The notes: generated from the sequence alone by a model not told the origin. Shown: positions 24,667 to 33,756, numbered from the stretch's first letter. The stretch is DNA of 64,000 nt from Rhizobium sp. L1K21 (GCF_024055895.1 NZ_JAMXLE010000001.1:868001-932000); one strand, 5' to 3'. Translations and numbers: made by a program.

Positions 24667-25029
24667 TTAGGCATCTACCTGCGGTCGTGTGTTTGGTGGA
24701 CAACAGGGGCTGAGCTCATCAATGAGCGGGGCGCAGAGACTTGCGTTGCCGCCACAGCAGTCCTTGAGAAGGTACAGAGTGACGTCTCGCAGCACATCAA
24801 GGTCAGCGCGATAGATAATCGATCTGCTATGGCGCTCGCCTTTAACCAAGCCTGCTTGCGACAGGGTGGAAAGATGCGCCGACATCGTGTTCGACGGCAC
24901 GCCGATCAAACGCGCGAGCTCTCCGGCGGCTATCCCATCGGGTTCGTTAGATACCAACAGCCGAAAGGTCTCGAGCCTTGTCGCCTGCGCAAGAGCGGCC
25001 AGTGCCGCGATAGTTTTTGTATTATCCAT
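24667..25029 (-). CDS. arsR: ArsR arsenite-responsive repressor with C-terminal cysteines
   Basis: A 120-residue winged-helix repressor. LAQATRLETFRLLV and VPSNTMSAHLSTLSQAGLV form the DNA-binding domain. The usual VCDLC sensor of helix 3 is absent. Cysteines sit at 91, 92 and 99 (CC-x6-C) and 109-110, like the C-terminal As(III) site of the Acidithiobacillus ferrooxidans type (C95, C96, C102). Arsenite binding would free the operator and switch on the five-gene operon. The start ATG has no Shine-Dalgarno sequence, and its promoter predicts a transcript beginning at or next to the ATG. Confidence 0.92.
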   Translation of the reverse strand: MDNTKTIAALAALAQATRLETFRLLVSNEPDGIAAGELARLIGVPSNTMSAHLSTLSQAGLVKGERHSRSIIYRADLDVLRDVTLYLLKDCCGGNASLCAPLIDELSPCCPPNTRPQVDA

Positions 25030-25063
25030 ATATCCAGAATAATGGAAATTAGTTTGTTGTCAA
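25030..25063 (-). promoter_or_regulatory. arsR promoter and probable ArsR operator
   Basis: On the minus strand TTGACA (25063-25058) and TATTCT (25041-25036) are 16 bases apart, and the arsR ATG begins 6 bases after the -10. TCCA/TGGA and CCAT/ATGG inverted repeats (25026-25046) overlap the -10 and the start codon, a sensible place for ArsR to bind. Confidence 0.62.
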
Positions 25064-25123
25064 TGTCGGGTCGCTCCGATCTGCGAAAGAACATGTATGC
25101 GGCCGTGGCGCGCATCCTGGCGT

Positions 25124-26113
25124 TCATGATCGGAGAGCTGCCGCGCGCATTTCCTCGATGCCTTGCTCCCAAGTGACCACTGGAGTGTATCCCAGTTCGT
25201 TTTGGGCGCGGCGGTCGGACATGGTGAAGTCGTAGCCGACCAGTCGCAGCATCTGGCGCGTCAGCGGCGGCTCCCCCCTGAGGCGGAAGGTGCGCCACGC
25301 CGCTTCCATGATGGTCGCCATGAACCACGCGACACCGAGGGGGGCAGATCTGTCGCCCGGATCAACGCCTTGTGTGGCAAGCAAGGTGCCCATCACCTCC
25401 CGCAGGCTTCGGTCCTGACCGTCGGTGACGAAATAGGCGCGGCCACCGGTGGTAGAGTTTTCAGCCGCAAGCACTGCGGCATGGCACACGTTCTCGACAT
25501 GCGCGGTGGACATCAGACTTTTGCCGCCGCCCGGCCACCTGAACCTCCCGGCATTCACATTGTGGATTGTCTCGCGGATCATGGGCATGCCGGCACCCCA
25601 GATCATGGGGGGAAGAATGATCGCCGTGCGCATGCCCGCAGGGTCGTCGGCTTCGATCAGAAGCTGCTGCGCGCGCCCCTTGCTGGCAATGTAAGGCGCC
25701 CAATGGGGGAAAGAGAGCGGTGCGTCTTCGGTAACGTCGCGCATGGATTTTCCCGGCCCCATGACAACGGCACCCGCGCCGATCTGAATGAAGCGTTTGA
25801 CCCCTTGTGCCTTTGCGGCCTTCAGAACATTGCGTGTTCCGTCGACATTCGCCCGCTCGAAGGCTTCTGCCGTCCCCCACAGCTTGAACATGGCGGCTGC
25901 GTGGAACACCACTTCAGCATCACCGATCCCGCGTGACAGCGCATCCACGCTGTCGAGGTCGCCCAGTACCGGCACGGCACCCAATGCTTGCAGTTTCGCC
26001 GCATCACCAGGTGATCGGTGCAAGGCGCGCACCTGCCAGCCTCTGTTCACGAGCATCTTGATCAGTCGGCCACCGAGAAAGCCGGTGCCACCTGTTACGA
26101 AGGCCTTGGTCAT
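25124..26113 (-). CDS. NAD(P)-dependent epimerase/reductase of the extended SDR family
   Basis: A 329-residue extended short-chain dehydrogenase. TGGTGFLGGRLI binds the cofactor, VVFHAAAMFKLWG is the central strand, and YIASKGRAQ supplies the YxxxK pair. The sequence is closest to the dihydroflavonol reductase/3-beta-hydroxysteroid dehydrogenase-like group, whose bacterial substrates are mostly unknown. A TetR gene is divergently placed across a palindromic operator, so the enzyme is probably induced by its substrate or a related toxic compound. AAAAGG precedes the ATG. Confidence 0.85.
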   Translation of the reverse strand: MTKAFVTGGTGFLGGRLIKMLVNRGWQVRALHRSPGDAAKLQALGAVPVLGDLDSVDALSRGIGDAEVVFHAAAMFKLWGTAEAFERANVDGTRNVLKAAKAQGVKRFIQIGAGAVVMGPGKSMRDVTEDAPLSFPHWAPYIASKGRAQQLLIEADDPAGMRTAIILPPMIWGAGMPMIRETIHNVNAGRFRWPGGGKSLMSTAHVENVCHAAVLAAENSTTGGRAYFVTDGQDRSLREVMGTLLATQGVDPGDRSAPLGVAWFMATIMEAAWRTFRLRGEPPLTRQMLRLVGYDFTMSDRRAQNELGYTPVVTWEQGIEEMRAAALRS

Positions 26114-26140
26114 TTTGCTACCTTTTAGTCTGATCTCAGT

Positions 26141-26174
26141 AACAAGTTACAAAATACGTATATTGTAACTTGTT
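26141..26174. promoter_or_regulatory. 34-base operator between divergent SDR and TetR genes
   Basis: AACAAGTTACAA (26141-26152) and TTGTAACTTGTT (26163-26174) are exact inverted repeats around ATACGTAT; only one base pair of the 34 does not match. The SDR promoter (TTGTCA 26179-26174, TATTTT 26156-26151, 17-base spacer) runs through it, and the TetR promoter (TTGACA 26173-26178, TATTTT 26196-26201) begins at its edge. One bound site could control both genes. Confidence 0.82.
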
Positions 26175-26207
26175 GACAAGGGGTGGCGGCGTGCGTATTT
26201 TCCGCCC

Positions 26208-26834
26208 ATGCCGGAAAAGCAAAATCTCATCTCGCCTGCGACGATCCTTGAAGCCGCGACTGCCCTTGTCCGCAGGCTGGGCGAAGGCAAGACGAATATG
26301 GTGGATATCGGCAGAGCGCTCGGGGTCAGCCATGCTGCGCTCTATCGGTTCTTTCCTTCCAAGGCCGCGGTTATGGACGCCATCGTTCAGGAAGCCATGG
26401 ATGAAGAAGAGGAACTTGCCCGTAGGTGGTTGGAGGCGGATGGCACCGCGGCCGAACGTCTGCTGCAAATGGTGCTCGACATTCATCATCGCAAGCGTGC
26501 GCGGTTCTCAGGCGACAGGGAGATCCATGAACTTTTTCGGCGCATTCTGGTCGAGCGCCAGGACATGATCGTCGCTTATGCGCAGCGCATGACCCGGCTG
26601 ATCGAGAAGCTGATCGCCCAGGGTGTTGAGCGGGGAGAGTGGCACGTGAATGACGTTTCCATAGCGGCAGCCGTGGTGCGCGACGCTGTCACGGTCTTCG
26701 TTCATCCCCAACTGCTTGCGCAGGCCATTGAGATGAACGCGCCTGTTGAGCCTCAGCTACGCGCCACGGTGGCAACCTTAACACGAGCCTTCGAGGCCGG
26801 CGTTGACTATGGCCTGCATCCCTCTGCGGATTAG
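26208..26834 (+). CDS. TetR-family transcriptional regulator
   Basis: A 208-residue regulator. GKTNMVDIGRALGVSHAALYRFFPSKAAVMDAI is the N-terminal helix-turn-helix, and the C-terminal part is an alpha-helical ligand domain with the YbjK/TetR_C-like pattern. It lies divergent from the SDR gene over a long palindrome and probably represses both genes. No Shine-Dalgarno sequence precedes ATG 26208, and the promoter found would start transcription at about the ATG, so the mRNA may be leaderless. Confidence 0.86.
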   Translation: MPEKQNLISPATILEAATALVRRLGEGKTNMVDIGRALGVSHAALYRFFPSKAAVMDAIVQEAMDEEEELARRWLEADGTAAERLLQMVLDIHHRKRARFSGDREIHELFRRILVERQDMIVAYAQRMTRLIEKLIAQGVERGEWHVNDVSIAAAVVRDAVTVFVHPQLLAQAIEMNAPVEPQLRATVATLTRAFEAGVDYGLHPSAD

Positions 26835-26847
26835 GCGGTCCAGTGCC

Positions 26848-28917
26848 TTATCGCCCCTCACGCCACCACATCGCGCTGACCGCCATCAAAAGCGCCGCCA
26901 ATCCCAAAAGCCCCGTAAACAGCGGCAGCGTATTGATGCCCTTCAGGACCGTTTCGTCGGTGAGGCGGAAGACCATGCGGTTGCCGCTGTCGATGCGGAC
27001 CTGGCCGCGGACGGGAAGGATTTGCGGCAGTTTGATACCGTCACCGTCGGCCAGCCTCTGGACGATGCCGTGGGAGGCACTGGCGATGTTTTGGAGTGTT
27101 TCGGTCGTCGAGACTTCGGCCTTGAATTCCGGTGCATCCACAGCGCCCAGGTGAAGCAGTGTGGTCAGGTCGCCGTTTTGAATGTGCAGGAGGCCGGTTT
27201 CTTCGGCCGTGAAGCGGCCCCGGTAGAGGCCGGGCTCTTCACGGGTCAGCGGCACCTGCACACTCTCGCCCGAGGGCAGTTTCACTGTTGCGGGCTCGGC
27301 AGAGTCGGCGAGCGTCTGGCGGGTGATTTCGACCGTCAGCCCTTGTGATGTGGCGGTCAGCGCCTCTTCTTCAAGCTCCGGTTCTTTCATCAACCAATGG
27401 GCGATGCGCCGGTAAAGCGCCACATGCGGGCCGCCTTCATTGTAGCCGCGTTCCCAGAGCCAGCCCTGATCGGATAACAGCATGGCCACGCGGCCTTCGC
27501 CCTCGTGGTTCAGCACCAGAAGCGGGTCTTCGTTGGCACCCACCATCACCGTTTCGCCTGATGGCCGGTTCACATCGACGGTGCGGAACCAACGGTCCCA
27601 GGCGGGTGGTTCGCTGTCGGCCCCGCGCAGTCCCCGTGTGACGGGATGCTTGCGGCCAATATCGGAGAGGCGGGGATAATAGGGTTCATTGTCCACGTTG
27701 CCGGTTGGCAGCGCGGGCAGAATGTCGGCAAGCGGCGTGTCGGCGATCGTGTGGGTGCTGGCATATTCGGGGCCTGCGGCGACTAAAAGCGCGCCGCCAT
27801 TGCGCACATATTCGCCGATATAGTCATAATAGAGGATCGGCAGAACACCGCGGTGCTGATAGCGGTCGAAAATGATCAGGTCGAAATCGTTGATCTTGTC
27901 GACAAACAGTTCGCGCGTCGGAAAGGCAATCAGCGACAGTTCGTTGATCGGCGTGCCATCCTGTTTTTCCGGCGGGCGCAGAATGGTGAAATGCACGAGG
28001 TCGACGGAGGTGTCGGATTTTAAAAGATTGCGCCAGGCGCGCTCACCCATATGCGGTGCGCCCGATACGAGCAGAACGCGCAGGTTCTGGCGTATGCCGT
28101 CAATGACGTGAACGGCGGTGTTGTTGGTGGCGGTCACTTCGCCCGGCAGTGCGGCGACCTGCAGTTCGAGAACGTTTTCGCCGCCCTTGTCGAGGGTGAA
28201 CTGCATGGTCTGCTCGCGTCCGGGGACAGCGCGCACCTTGCCGAATTCCTCGCCGTTCAGCCGCACGGTCACCAGCGCTTCACCGCCGGGGCTCTTGCCA
28301 TCATCAACCACGCGGAAGGTCAGTTCCTGGGGTTCTTTCACGAGGCCGAAGCGCGGCGCTTTGACCACCTCGACGCGACGGTCGAACTCGTCTTCACGCC
28401 CGGTAATCAGCGCGTGAACCGGTGCGTTGAAGCCCAGCTGGTCGATATTGTCTGGAATATCGTGCACCTGACCGTCCGTCACCAGAACAGCACCGCCAAT
28501 GCGGGTGGGCGGCAGGTCGGAAAGTGCGGATGTGAGGGCGGTGAAAAGCTGTGTAGAGGGCGAATTGTTATCGCTCTTGTTGCGCACCTCGATCACGCGC
28601 GGCTCAATGCCGGAGAGTTTTGAAAGGCGCTCCTGCAAGGCTGTTACGGCCATATCCGTCTGCGCCTGCCGCTCAGGCAGTTGCTGGCTCTGGCTCTTGT
28701 CCACCACGATGGCGACAATGGATGAGAGCGGATCGCGGATTTCGGAAACAAAAGAGGGGTTGCAGATGGCCAGCAGCAGAAGCACCAATGCGGTGGCGCG
28801 CAGCCATGCGCCGCGCAGACGTGCCCGCAAGCCGATTGCAATCAGAACGGCGGCAACGAAAGCACCGGCTGCAATTACAGGCCATGGCAAAAGCGGCGCA
28901 AAGCTGATCGAACTCAT
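26848..28917 (-). CDS. Membrane protein with glutamine-amidotransferase-like/VWA-like regions
   Basis: A 689-residue protein, last in the MoxR-type operon. Two transmembrane helices at the N-terminus (about residues 10-50) precede a VWA-like strand pattern (IVAIVVDKSQSQQ near 66). A class I glutamine-amidotransferase-like fold around 280-460 (LRVLLVSGAPHMGERAW, RNGGALLVAAGPEY, GEGRVAMLLSDQGWLWERG) follows, and a C-terminal helix anchors it. The nucleophile Cys of a true amidotransferase is not visible, so the fold is probably structural. It overlaps the DUF4159 gene by ATGA. The large periplasmic part suggests an envelope role. Confidence 0.76.
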   Translation of the reverse strand: MSSISFAPLLPWPVIAAGAFVAAVLIAIGLRARLRGAWLRATALVLLLLAICNPSFVSEIRDPLSSIVAIVVDKSQSQQLPERQAQTDMAVTALQERLSKLSGIEPRVIEVRNKSDNNSPSTQLFTALTSALSDLPPTRIGGAVLVTDGQVHDIPDNIDQLGFNAPVHALITGREDEFDRRVEVVKAPRFGLVKEPQELTFRVVDDGKSPGGEALVTVRLNGEEFGKVRAVPGREQTMQFTLDKGGENVLELQVAALPGEVTATNNTAVHVIDGIRQNLRVLLVSGAPHMGERAWRNLLKSDTSVDLVHFTILRPPEKQDGTPINELSLIAFPTRELFVDKINDFDLIIFDRYQHRGVLPILYYDYIGEYVRNGGALLVAAGPEYASTHTIADTPLADILPALPTGNVDNEPYYPRLSDIGRKHPVTRGLRGADSEPPAWDRWFRTVDVNRPSGETVMVGANEDPLLVLNHEGEGRVAMLLSDQGWLWERGYNEGGPHVALYRRIAHWLMKEPELEEEALTATSQGLTVEITRQTLADSAEPATVKLPSGESVQVPLTREEPGLYRGRFTAEETGLLHIQNGDLTTLLHLGAVDAPEFKAEVSTTETLQNIASASHGIVQRLADGDGIKLPQILPVRGQVRIDSGNRMVFRLTDETVLKGINTLPLFTGLLGLAALLMAVSAMWWREGR

Positions 28918-31685
28918 TGGCCGAGCCTTTCGAGAAGGGCAGGCACATGCACCTGATCGCTCTTATAATTGCCGGTTAGCATATACATGATGATGTTCAC
29001 GCCGGTGCGGTAGGCCATTTCGCGTTGGTTTCCGTCCGAGGCAGACATCGGCAGCAGCGGATAGCCCTGATCATCCACCGCCCAGGCACCGGCAAAATCG
29101 TTGCCCGTTATGAGGATCGAGGACACGCCATCGGCCTGGCGTGCGCCGCTAGGGGAGGCGTCGCCGGCAGCTTCAACCCATAGCGGGCTACCCGTATAGC
29201 GGCCCGGAAAGTCCTGCAAAAGGTAAAAGGATTTTGTCAGCACATGGTCGGCAGGCACGGGCTCAAGCGGCGGGATATCCAGATTGGAGAGAATGTCCTG
29301 AAGCCGTCTGCCATTTGCGCCCGTGGTGCCGTCAAGAACGGCATATTGGTCGCGGGTGTCAAAGATCACCGTGCCGCCCGAGCGCATATAGGCACCGATG
29401 CGGCTGATGGCCTCCGGCGAGGGCACGGGCGCGGTGGAGGTTACGGGCCAGTAGATGAACGGGTAAAACACGAGATCGTCCGTCTCGGGGTTCACGCCGA
29501 TCGGTTCACCCGGTTCGAGTGCGGTGCGATAGCTGATGAATTCGGACAGCCCCTGCAAACCCGCATGCGAAACATCGTCCACTGTGTTTTCGCCGGTCAG
29601 CACATAGGCGAAATGGGTCTCATCGACCGCGGCCATGATCTTTTCGTCGCCCGGCATGCGATCATCGGCGCGGGCATCATGGAAAGCGCTCATGCCGAAC
29701 ATGATGGCCAAAACAACTGCCGCGCTCGTGGAGATCGACCGGCGGGGACGCGGGATCGCATCATTGGTCACCAGGACTGCGATACTGTCTGCAATCAAGA
29801 GCAGGAATGCGGCGATCAGCAGATAGCTGCGCAGCGAAACCTGATCGGAGCCGGTAAAGCCCATCTGCCTGAGGGCGGGAAGCCCTGTGAGATCGAGCGG
29901 CTTCAGTTCTGCCCCCGCGCTGAAGAGGTTGAGCGCGCGGAAGCCGTCTTCGGACCCATAAAGGCCGGGCGGGTTGTCGATGCTGACGCTGGTTTGCGTG
30001 ATATCGCCGCCCGGCAGCGCCTTGGCTGCGCCTGTCTGTGTTGTGAGCTGACCGTTTGCATCGAGAAGGCGATAAGGGGGCAGGGCGCCCTGCTGCTGAG
30101 TTGCGCCGCCGGTGGAGGATGAGAGCTGCACCAGCCGGCGCAGCATTTCAACGAAACTGCCCGAAAGTGTCAGGTTCGACCATGTGGCTTCCGCACTTGT
30201 GTGGAAGAGAATGATATTGCCCGAACCCACCTTCTTGCCGGTCACAAACGGTGTTCCGTCAGCAAGGCTTGCCCATGTGTTCTGCTCAAGATCGGGTGAG
30301 GGTTCAGCAAGAACCTGACGGTTGATCAATACGTCCTTGGGCGTTGGCAAACCGAAGAAAGGGCTTGTGCGGGTGAACGGGGCGAGCGGCTGCGGCTCGC
30401 TCCAAGACATGGCACCTGAGAGTGTGCGCTCGCCCTGGCGCAGGCGAATGGGAACGAGCGGGTCATCCGTCGGTGCGGAGGCCAGGCGCGGACCGGCAAA
30501 GCGTATGAGCGTGCCGCCATTTTCAATCCAGTTCTCCAGTGGCGGATAGGCTTCGTCCGGCAGGCGACCGATGTCGGCCATCACGATCACGGAGGGCTTT
30601 TCTTCAATCAGGCGCGGGATGACCTTGAGGAAATCACTGCCGTCCGGCTCGCTGATATCGGCATAGGGCGAAAGGGCCACGCGGATGTAATAAAGTGGCG
30701 ACAGAAGCGGCTGGGCGAGATCGCGTGCCTCGCCGCTCAGGAGGCCGACACGTCTGCGCTTGAAGGCGTCGTCCAGAAGGTATGTGGTTGCCGCACTCGG
30801 TTCGGCGCGCAGGACAACGCGGGCAAAGTCGTTGCGCAACTCGAAGGGGGCTTCAATGCTGCCGGTCGTCTCCGTCGATCCGGCGCCAAAGCTGAGTGTG
30901 CCGGAGGCAATCACACGACCTTTTGTGTCCAGCGCATCGGCCTGAAATGTCTGCGCCTCGGCAGAAGAAAGCCGGGCAGCGTTGATTTCGATACTGTTTG
31001 CCGTGTTGCGGACCGATGTCAGAGCAACCGTGCTTGCTGCATCGCCTTCGATCAGGAGCGTATCCTGCGGCTTCAGCGCTGCAATGGCTTCACCAACACC
31101 CTCATCCTGTGCCGCGACACCGGAACTGACGAATGCAAAGGTGCCCGGCTCAGTGCCGCCAAGCGCCTCACTGATGGCCTTGATGGCGGTTTCGCGTTTT
31201 GCCGGTAGCGGCTGCGGTCTTGCTGCGTCGAGCTTTTCGATTGCTGCGCGGGCATCGCCTGCGGTCGCATCGTTTTGTGCGTTGGCGGTGAAGGCTACGG
31301 ACACGGGGATGTCCTTGTCCTCAGCCTCGGCGACCAGAGCCTTTGCGGTTTCGATCCTCTGTTCCCATTCCGGTGCTGAGGCCCAGTCATTGTCGACGAG
31401 CAAAACAAGCGGGCCGGTGGACGACAGCGTGCTTTCGTTTGGATTGAGCACCGGGCCGGCCATGGCCAGAATGGCCAGCGTGGCCAAGAGCATGCGCAGC
31501 AAGGTCAACCACCATGGGCTGGTGGCGGGCGTTTCCTCAGGCTTCAACACGCCTGAGAGAATGGCAAGCGGCGGGAAAACCTCGCGGCGCGGTCGCGGTG
31601 GCGTCAACCGAAGCAAAAGCCAGATCGCCGGAATGGCAATGAGGGCGACCAGAAGCCAGGGGGCCGTGAATGCAAAAGCCCCCAT
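28914..31685 (-). CDS. BatA-type membrane protein with C-terminal DUF4159 domain
   Basis: A 923-residue protein. It opens with FTAPWLLVALIAIPAIWLLLRL and PPRPRREVFPPLAIL, the BatA/DUF1550 N-terminal anchor, followed by a second helix around residue 65 and a VWA-like region (LVLLVDNDWASAPEW). Near residues 650-680 another transmembrane helix precedes a DUF4159 domain (FAYVLTGENTVDDVSHAGLQGLSEFIS, YPFIYWP). ATG 31685 overlaps the DUF58 stop (TGATG); a GTG just before it is also possible. Function is unknown, but it is conserved with MoxR and DUF58 partners. Confidence 0.8.
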   Translation of the reverse strand: MGAFAFTAPWLLVALIAIPAIWLLLRLTPPRPRREVFPPLAILSGVLKPEETPATSPWWLTLLRMLLATLAILAMAGPVLNPNESTLSSTGPLVLLVDNDWASAPEWEQRIETAKALVAEAEDKDIPVSVAFTANAQNDATAGDARAAIEKLDAARPQPLPAKRETAIKAISEALGGTEPGTFAFVSSGVAAQDEGVGEAIAALKPQDTLLIEGDAASTVALTSVRNTANSIEINAARLSSAEAQTFQADALDTKGRVIASGTLSFGAGSTETTGSIEAPFELRNDFARVVLRAEPSAATTYLLDDAFKRRRVGLLSGEARDLAQPLLSPLYYIRVALSPYADISEPDGSDFLKVIPRLIEEKPSVIVMADIGRLPDEAYPPLENWIENGGTLIRFAGPRLASAPTDDPLVPIRLRQGERTLSGAMSWSEPQPLAPFTRTSPFFGLPTPKDVLINRQVLAEPSPDLEQNTWASLADGTPFVTGKKVGSGNIILFHTSAEATWSNLTLSGSFVEMLRRLVQLSSSTGGATQQQGALPPYRLLDANGQLTTQTGAAKALPGGDITQTSVSIDNPPGLYGSEDGFRALNLFSAGAELKPLDLTGLPALRQMGFTGSDQVSLRSYLLIAAFLLLIADSIAVLVTNDAIPRPRRSISTSAAVVLAIMFGMSAFHDARADDRMPGDEKIMAAVDETHFAYVLTGENTVDDVSHAGLQGLSEFISYRTALEPGEPIGVNPETDDLVFYPFIYWPVTSTAPVPSPEAISRIGAYMRSGGTVIFDTRDQYAVLDGTTGANGRRLQDILSNLDIPPLEPVPADHVLTKSFYLLQDFPGRYTGSPLWVEAAGDASPSGARQADGVSSILITGNDFAGAWAVDDQGYPLLPMSASDGNQREMAYRTGVNIIMYMLTGNYKSDQVHVPALLERLGQ

Positions 31686-32599
31686 CACGCCCCACCTGAC
31701 GCTTCGCCGGGACGGCCGGAAAGATACATGTGAATCTTGACCAGCGCTTCGGAGGCCAGTCTTCCGGTGGAATGTGGCGTGAAGGTCCAGCCAAGCTGGC
31801 GCAGGCCTTCGCCCAGGCTCTCACGGCGTGCAAAATAGGCGGTGCGATAATCGTCCCGCAATGTTTCGGCGCGTCCCGCGGTGATTCTTACGCCGGTTTC
31901 GGGGTCGGAGAACTCGGTTCTGCCGGAATAGGGAAAATCTTCCTCCGCGGGGTCTGCCACTTCGATCACATGGCCGCGAAAACCGCGTCTTGCCAGCGGC
32001 CTAATGCGGTTCATGATCGTTTCGGCGGGATCGAGAAAATCACCGATCAGAACGATATCGCTGCGCGAGCGGATCATGGATGTGTCGGGCAAACCGCCGG
32101 TTTGATCGGAATGCAGAAGTGCGACAGCCAGCCGTTCGGAGGCGTTGCGTGCCGCCACCGGCTCCATAACACCCGGGCAGCCGATGCGCTCGCCGGACCT
32201 TGCCAGGATCTCGGCCAACGCCAGCATGAGCACCAAGGCCCGGCTCTCTTTCGAGACCTGCCCGAGCGAGGACTTGTACATCATGGACGGCGACATGTCG
32301 GCCCAGAGCCAGATCGTGTGGGCGGCTTCCCATTCCTGATCGCGCACATAGGTGTGATCATCACGGGCAGAGCGCCGCCAGTCGATGCGGGCGAGATTTT
32401 CACCCTGCGCATAGGGGCGGAACTGCCAGAAATTTTCACCAATCCCGCGTTTGCGGCGGCCGTGCCAGCCGCTGATCACCGTATTGGCGACGCGTTGTGC
32501 TTCGACAAGGCAGTCGGGGATGAGGGCGGCGCGCGCCTGCGCCCGGGCCAGCGCTTCGCTGCCCGCAACCGGTTCAACGCTTTGTCCGATTGCCGCCAT
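31685..32599 (-). CDS. DUF58 domain protein, partner of MoxR
   Basis: A 304-residue protein. GWHGRRKRGIGENFWQFRPYAQGENLARIDWRRSAR is the signature of DUF58 proteins, which adopt a degenerate VWA fold (DMSPSM near residue 100 is the metal-site relic). In many bacteria DUF58 sits beside a MoxR ATPase, and the pair is thought to act as a chaperone that inserts metals or matures other proteins. It is 11 bases after moxR and overlaps the following DUF4159 gene, so all four genes form one operon. Confidence 0.9.
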   Translation of the reverse strand: MAAIGQSVEPVAGSEALARAQARAALIPDCLVEAQRVANTVISGWHGRRKRGIGENFWQFRPYAQGENLARIDWRRSARDDHTYVRDQEWEAAHTIWLWADMSPSMMYKSSLGQVSKESRALVLMLALAEILARSGERIGCPGVMEPVAARNASERLAVALLHSDQTGGLPDTSMIRSRSDIVLIGDFLDPAETIMNRIRPLARRGFRGHVIEVADPAEEDFPYSGRTEFSDPETGVRITAGRAETLRDDYRTAYFARRESLGEGLRQLGWTFTPHSTGRLASEALVKIHMYLSGRPGEASGGA

Positions 32600-32610
32600 C
32601 CAATAACGTC

Positions 32611-33615
32611 CTATTGTTCTGTGAGGCCGGCAATGACCTGTTTGACACTCATACCCTCGGCACGGGCTGCGAAGGTGAGCGCCATGCGGTGTTGCAGCAC
32701 GGCTTCGGCACTTGCCATTACATCGTCCACGGAAGGGGCGAGCCTGCCTTCGTAAAGCGCGCGAGCGCGGGTCACCAGCATCAAGGCCTGACCGGCGCGG
32801 GGGCCGGGACCCCAGGCCACATTCTTGTCGGTCATCTCATTGCCGTGACCGGGACGGGCTGACCGCACGAGATCAAGAATGGCGTCCACCACCTTCTCGC
32901 TCACCGGCATCTGGCGGATGAGCCTTTGAATTTCCATGAGCCTTTCGGTGGTGATGACAGGCTCAGCGGTGCGTTCCGAAACGCCAGTGGTTTCGAGAAG
33001 GATCTGCCGCTCGGCTTCGAGTTCCGGATAGGGAACATCGATTTGCAAAAGGAAGCGGTCGAGCTGGGCTTCGGGGAGCGGATAGGTGCCTTCCTGTTCC
33101 AGCGGGTTCTGTGTGGCCAGAACGTGGAAGGGTTGGGGCAGGTCGTTGCGCTGGCCGGCAACGGTCACGTGATATTCCTGCATGGCCTGCAAGAGTGCCG
33201 ACTGGGTGCGCGGTGAGGCGCGGTTGATTTCGTCGGCCATCAGAAGCTGCGTGAAAATCGGTCCGCGGATAAAGCGGAAAGACCGACGGCCTTCAGCATC
33301 CTGATCCATGACTTCAGAGCCCAGAATATCGGGCGGCATCAGATCGGGGGTAAACTGGACGCGGCGGGAATCAAGCCCGAGAACGGTTCCAAGCGTTGTC
33401 ACCAGCTTGGTCTTGGCCAGCCCCGGCACGCCCACCAGCAGTGCGTGGCCGCTGGAAAGGATGGCCAGAAGTGCCTGTTCCACCACCGCTTCCTGGCCGT
33501 AGATCACCTTGCCGATCTCAGCCTTGATGGTGGCGATATCCACAAGCGCTTTTTCCGCTTCAGCAACGATTGCTGCTTCGTCCATGGCATCCTCGAAACT
33601 GGCTGGTGCGCTCAT
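32611..33615 (-). CDS. MoxR-family AAA+ ATPase
   Basis: A 334-residue AAA+ ATPase. GVPGLAKTKLVTTLG is the MoxR-type Walker A, LLMADEINRASPRTQSALLQAMQE the Walker B with sensor region, and VLATQNPLEQEGTYPLPEAQLDRFL contains sensor 1 and the arginine-finger stretch. It is the first gene of the four-gene operon (AAGGAGG before the ATG) and likely powers conformational change in the VWA-like partners made downstream. It is divergent from the DUF1285/cca operon. Confidence 0.92.
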   Translation of the reverse strand: MSAPASFEDAMDEAAIVAEAEKALVDIATIKAEIGKVIYGQEAVVEQALLAILSSGHALLVGVPGLAKTKLVTTLGTVLGLDSRRVQFTPDLMPPDILGSEVMDQDAEGRRSFRFIRGPIFTQLLMADEINRASPRTQSALLQAMQEYHVTVAGQRNDLPQPFHVLATQNPLEQEGTYPLPEAQLDRFLLQIDVPYPELEAERQILLETTGVSERTAEPVITTERLMEIQRLIRQMPVSEKVVDAILDLVRSARPGHGNEMTDKNVAWGPGPRAGQALMLVTRARALYEGRLAPSVDDVMASAEAVLQHRMALTFAARAEGMSVKQVIAGLTEQ

Positions 33616-33756
33616 GTTGGCCTCCTTGAAACCGGATTTTGCCGAATCGCGGAGAAACGGTCCCCGCTTGCGTAATGTCAGCTTATTCGCCTGTGACGGG
33701 CTGACAAGCGCTTTTCAAATCACTATTTCATGAATGACTGGAAGAAAGACAAAAGA

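Noticed and set aside
30326-30526. Small open frames inside the DUF4159 gene and similar ones in other large genes
   Set aside because: They are overlaps in other frames with no ribosome binding site or domain.
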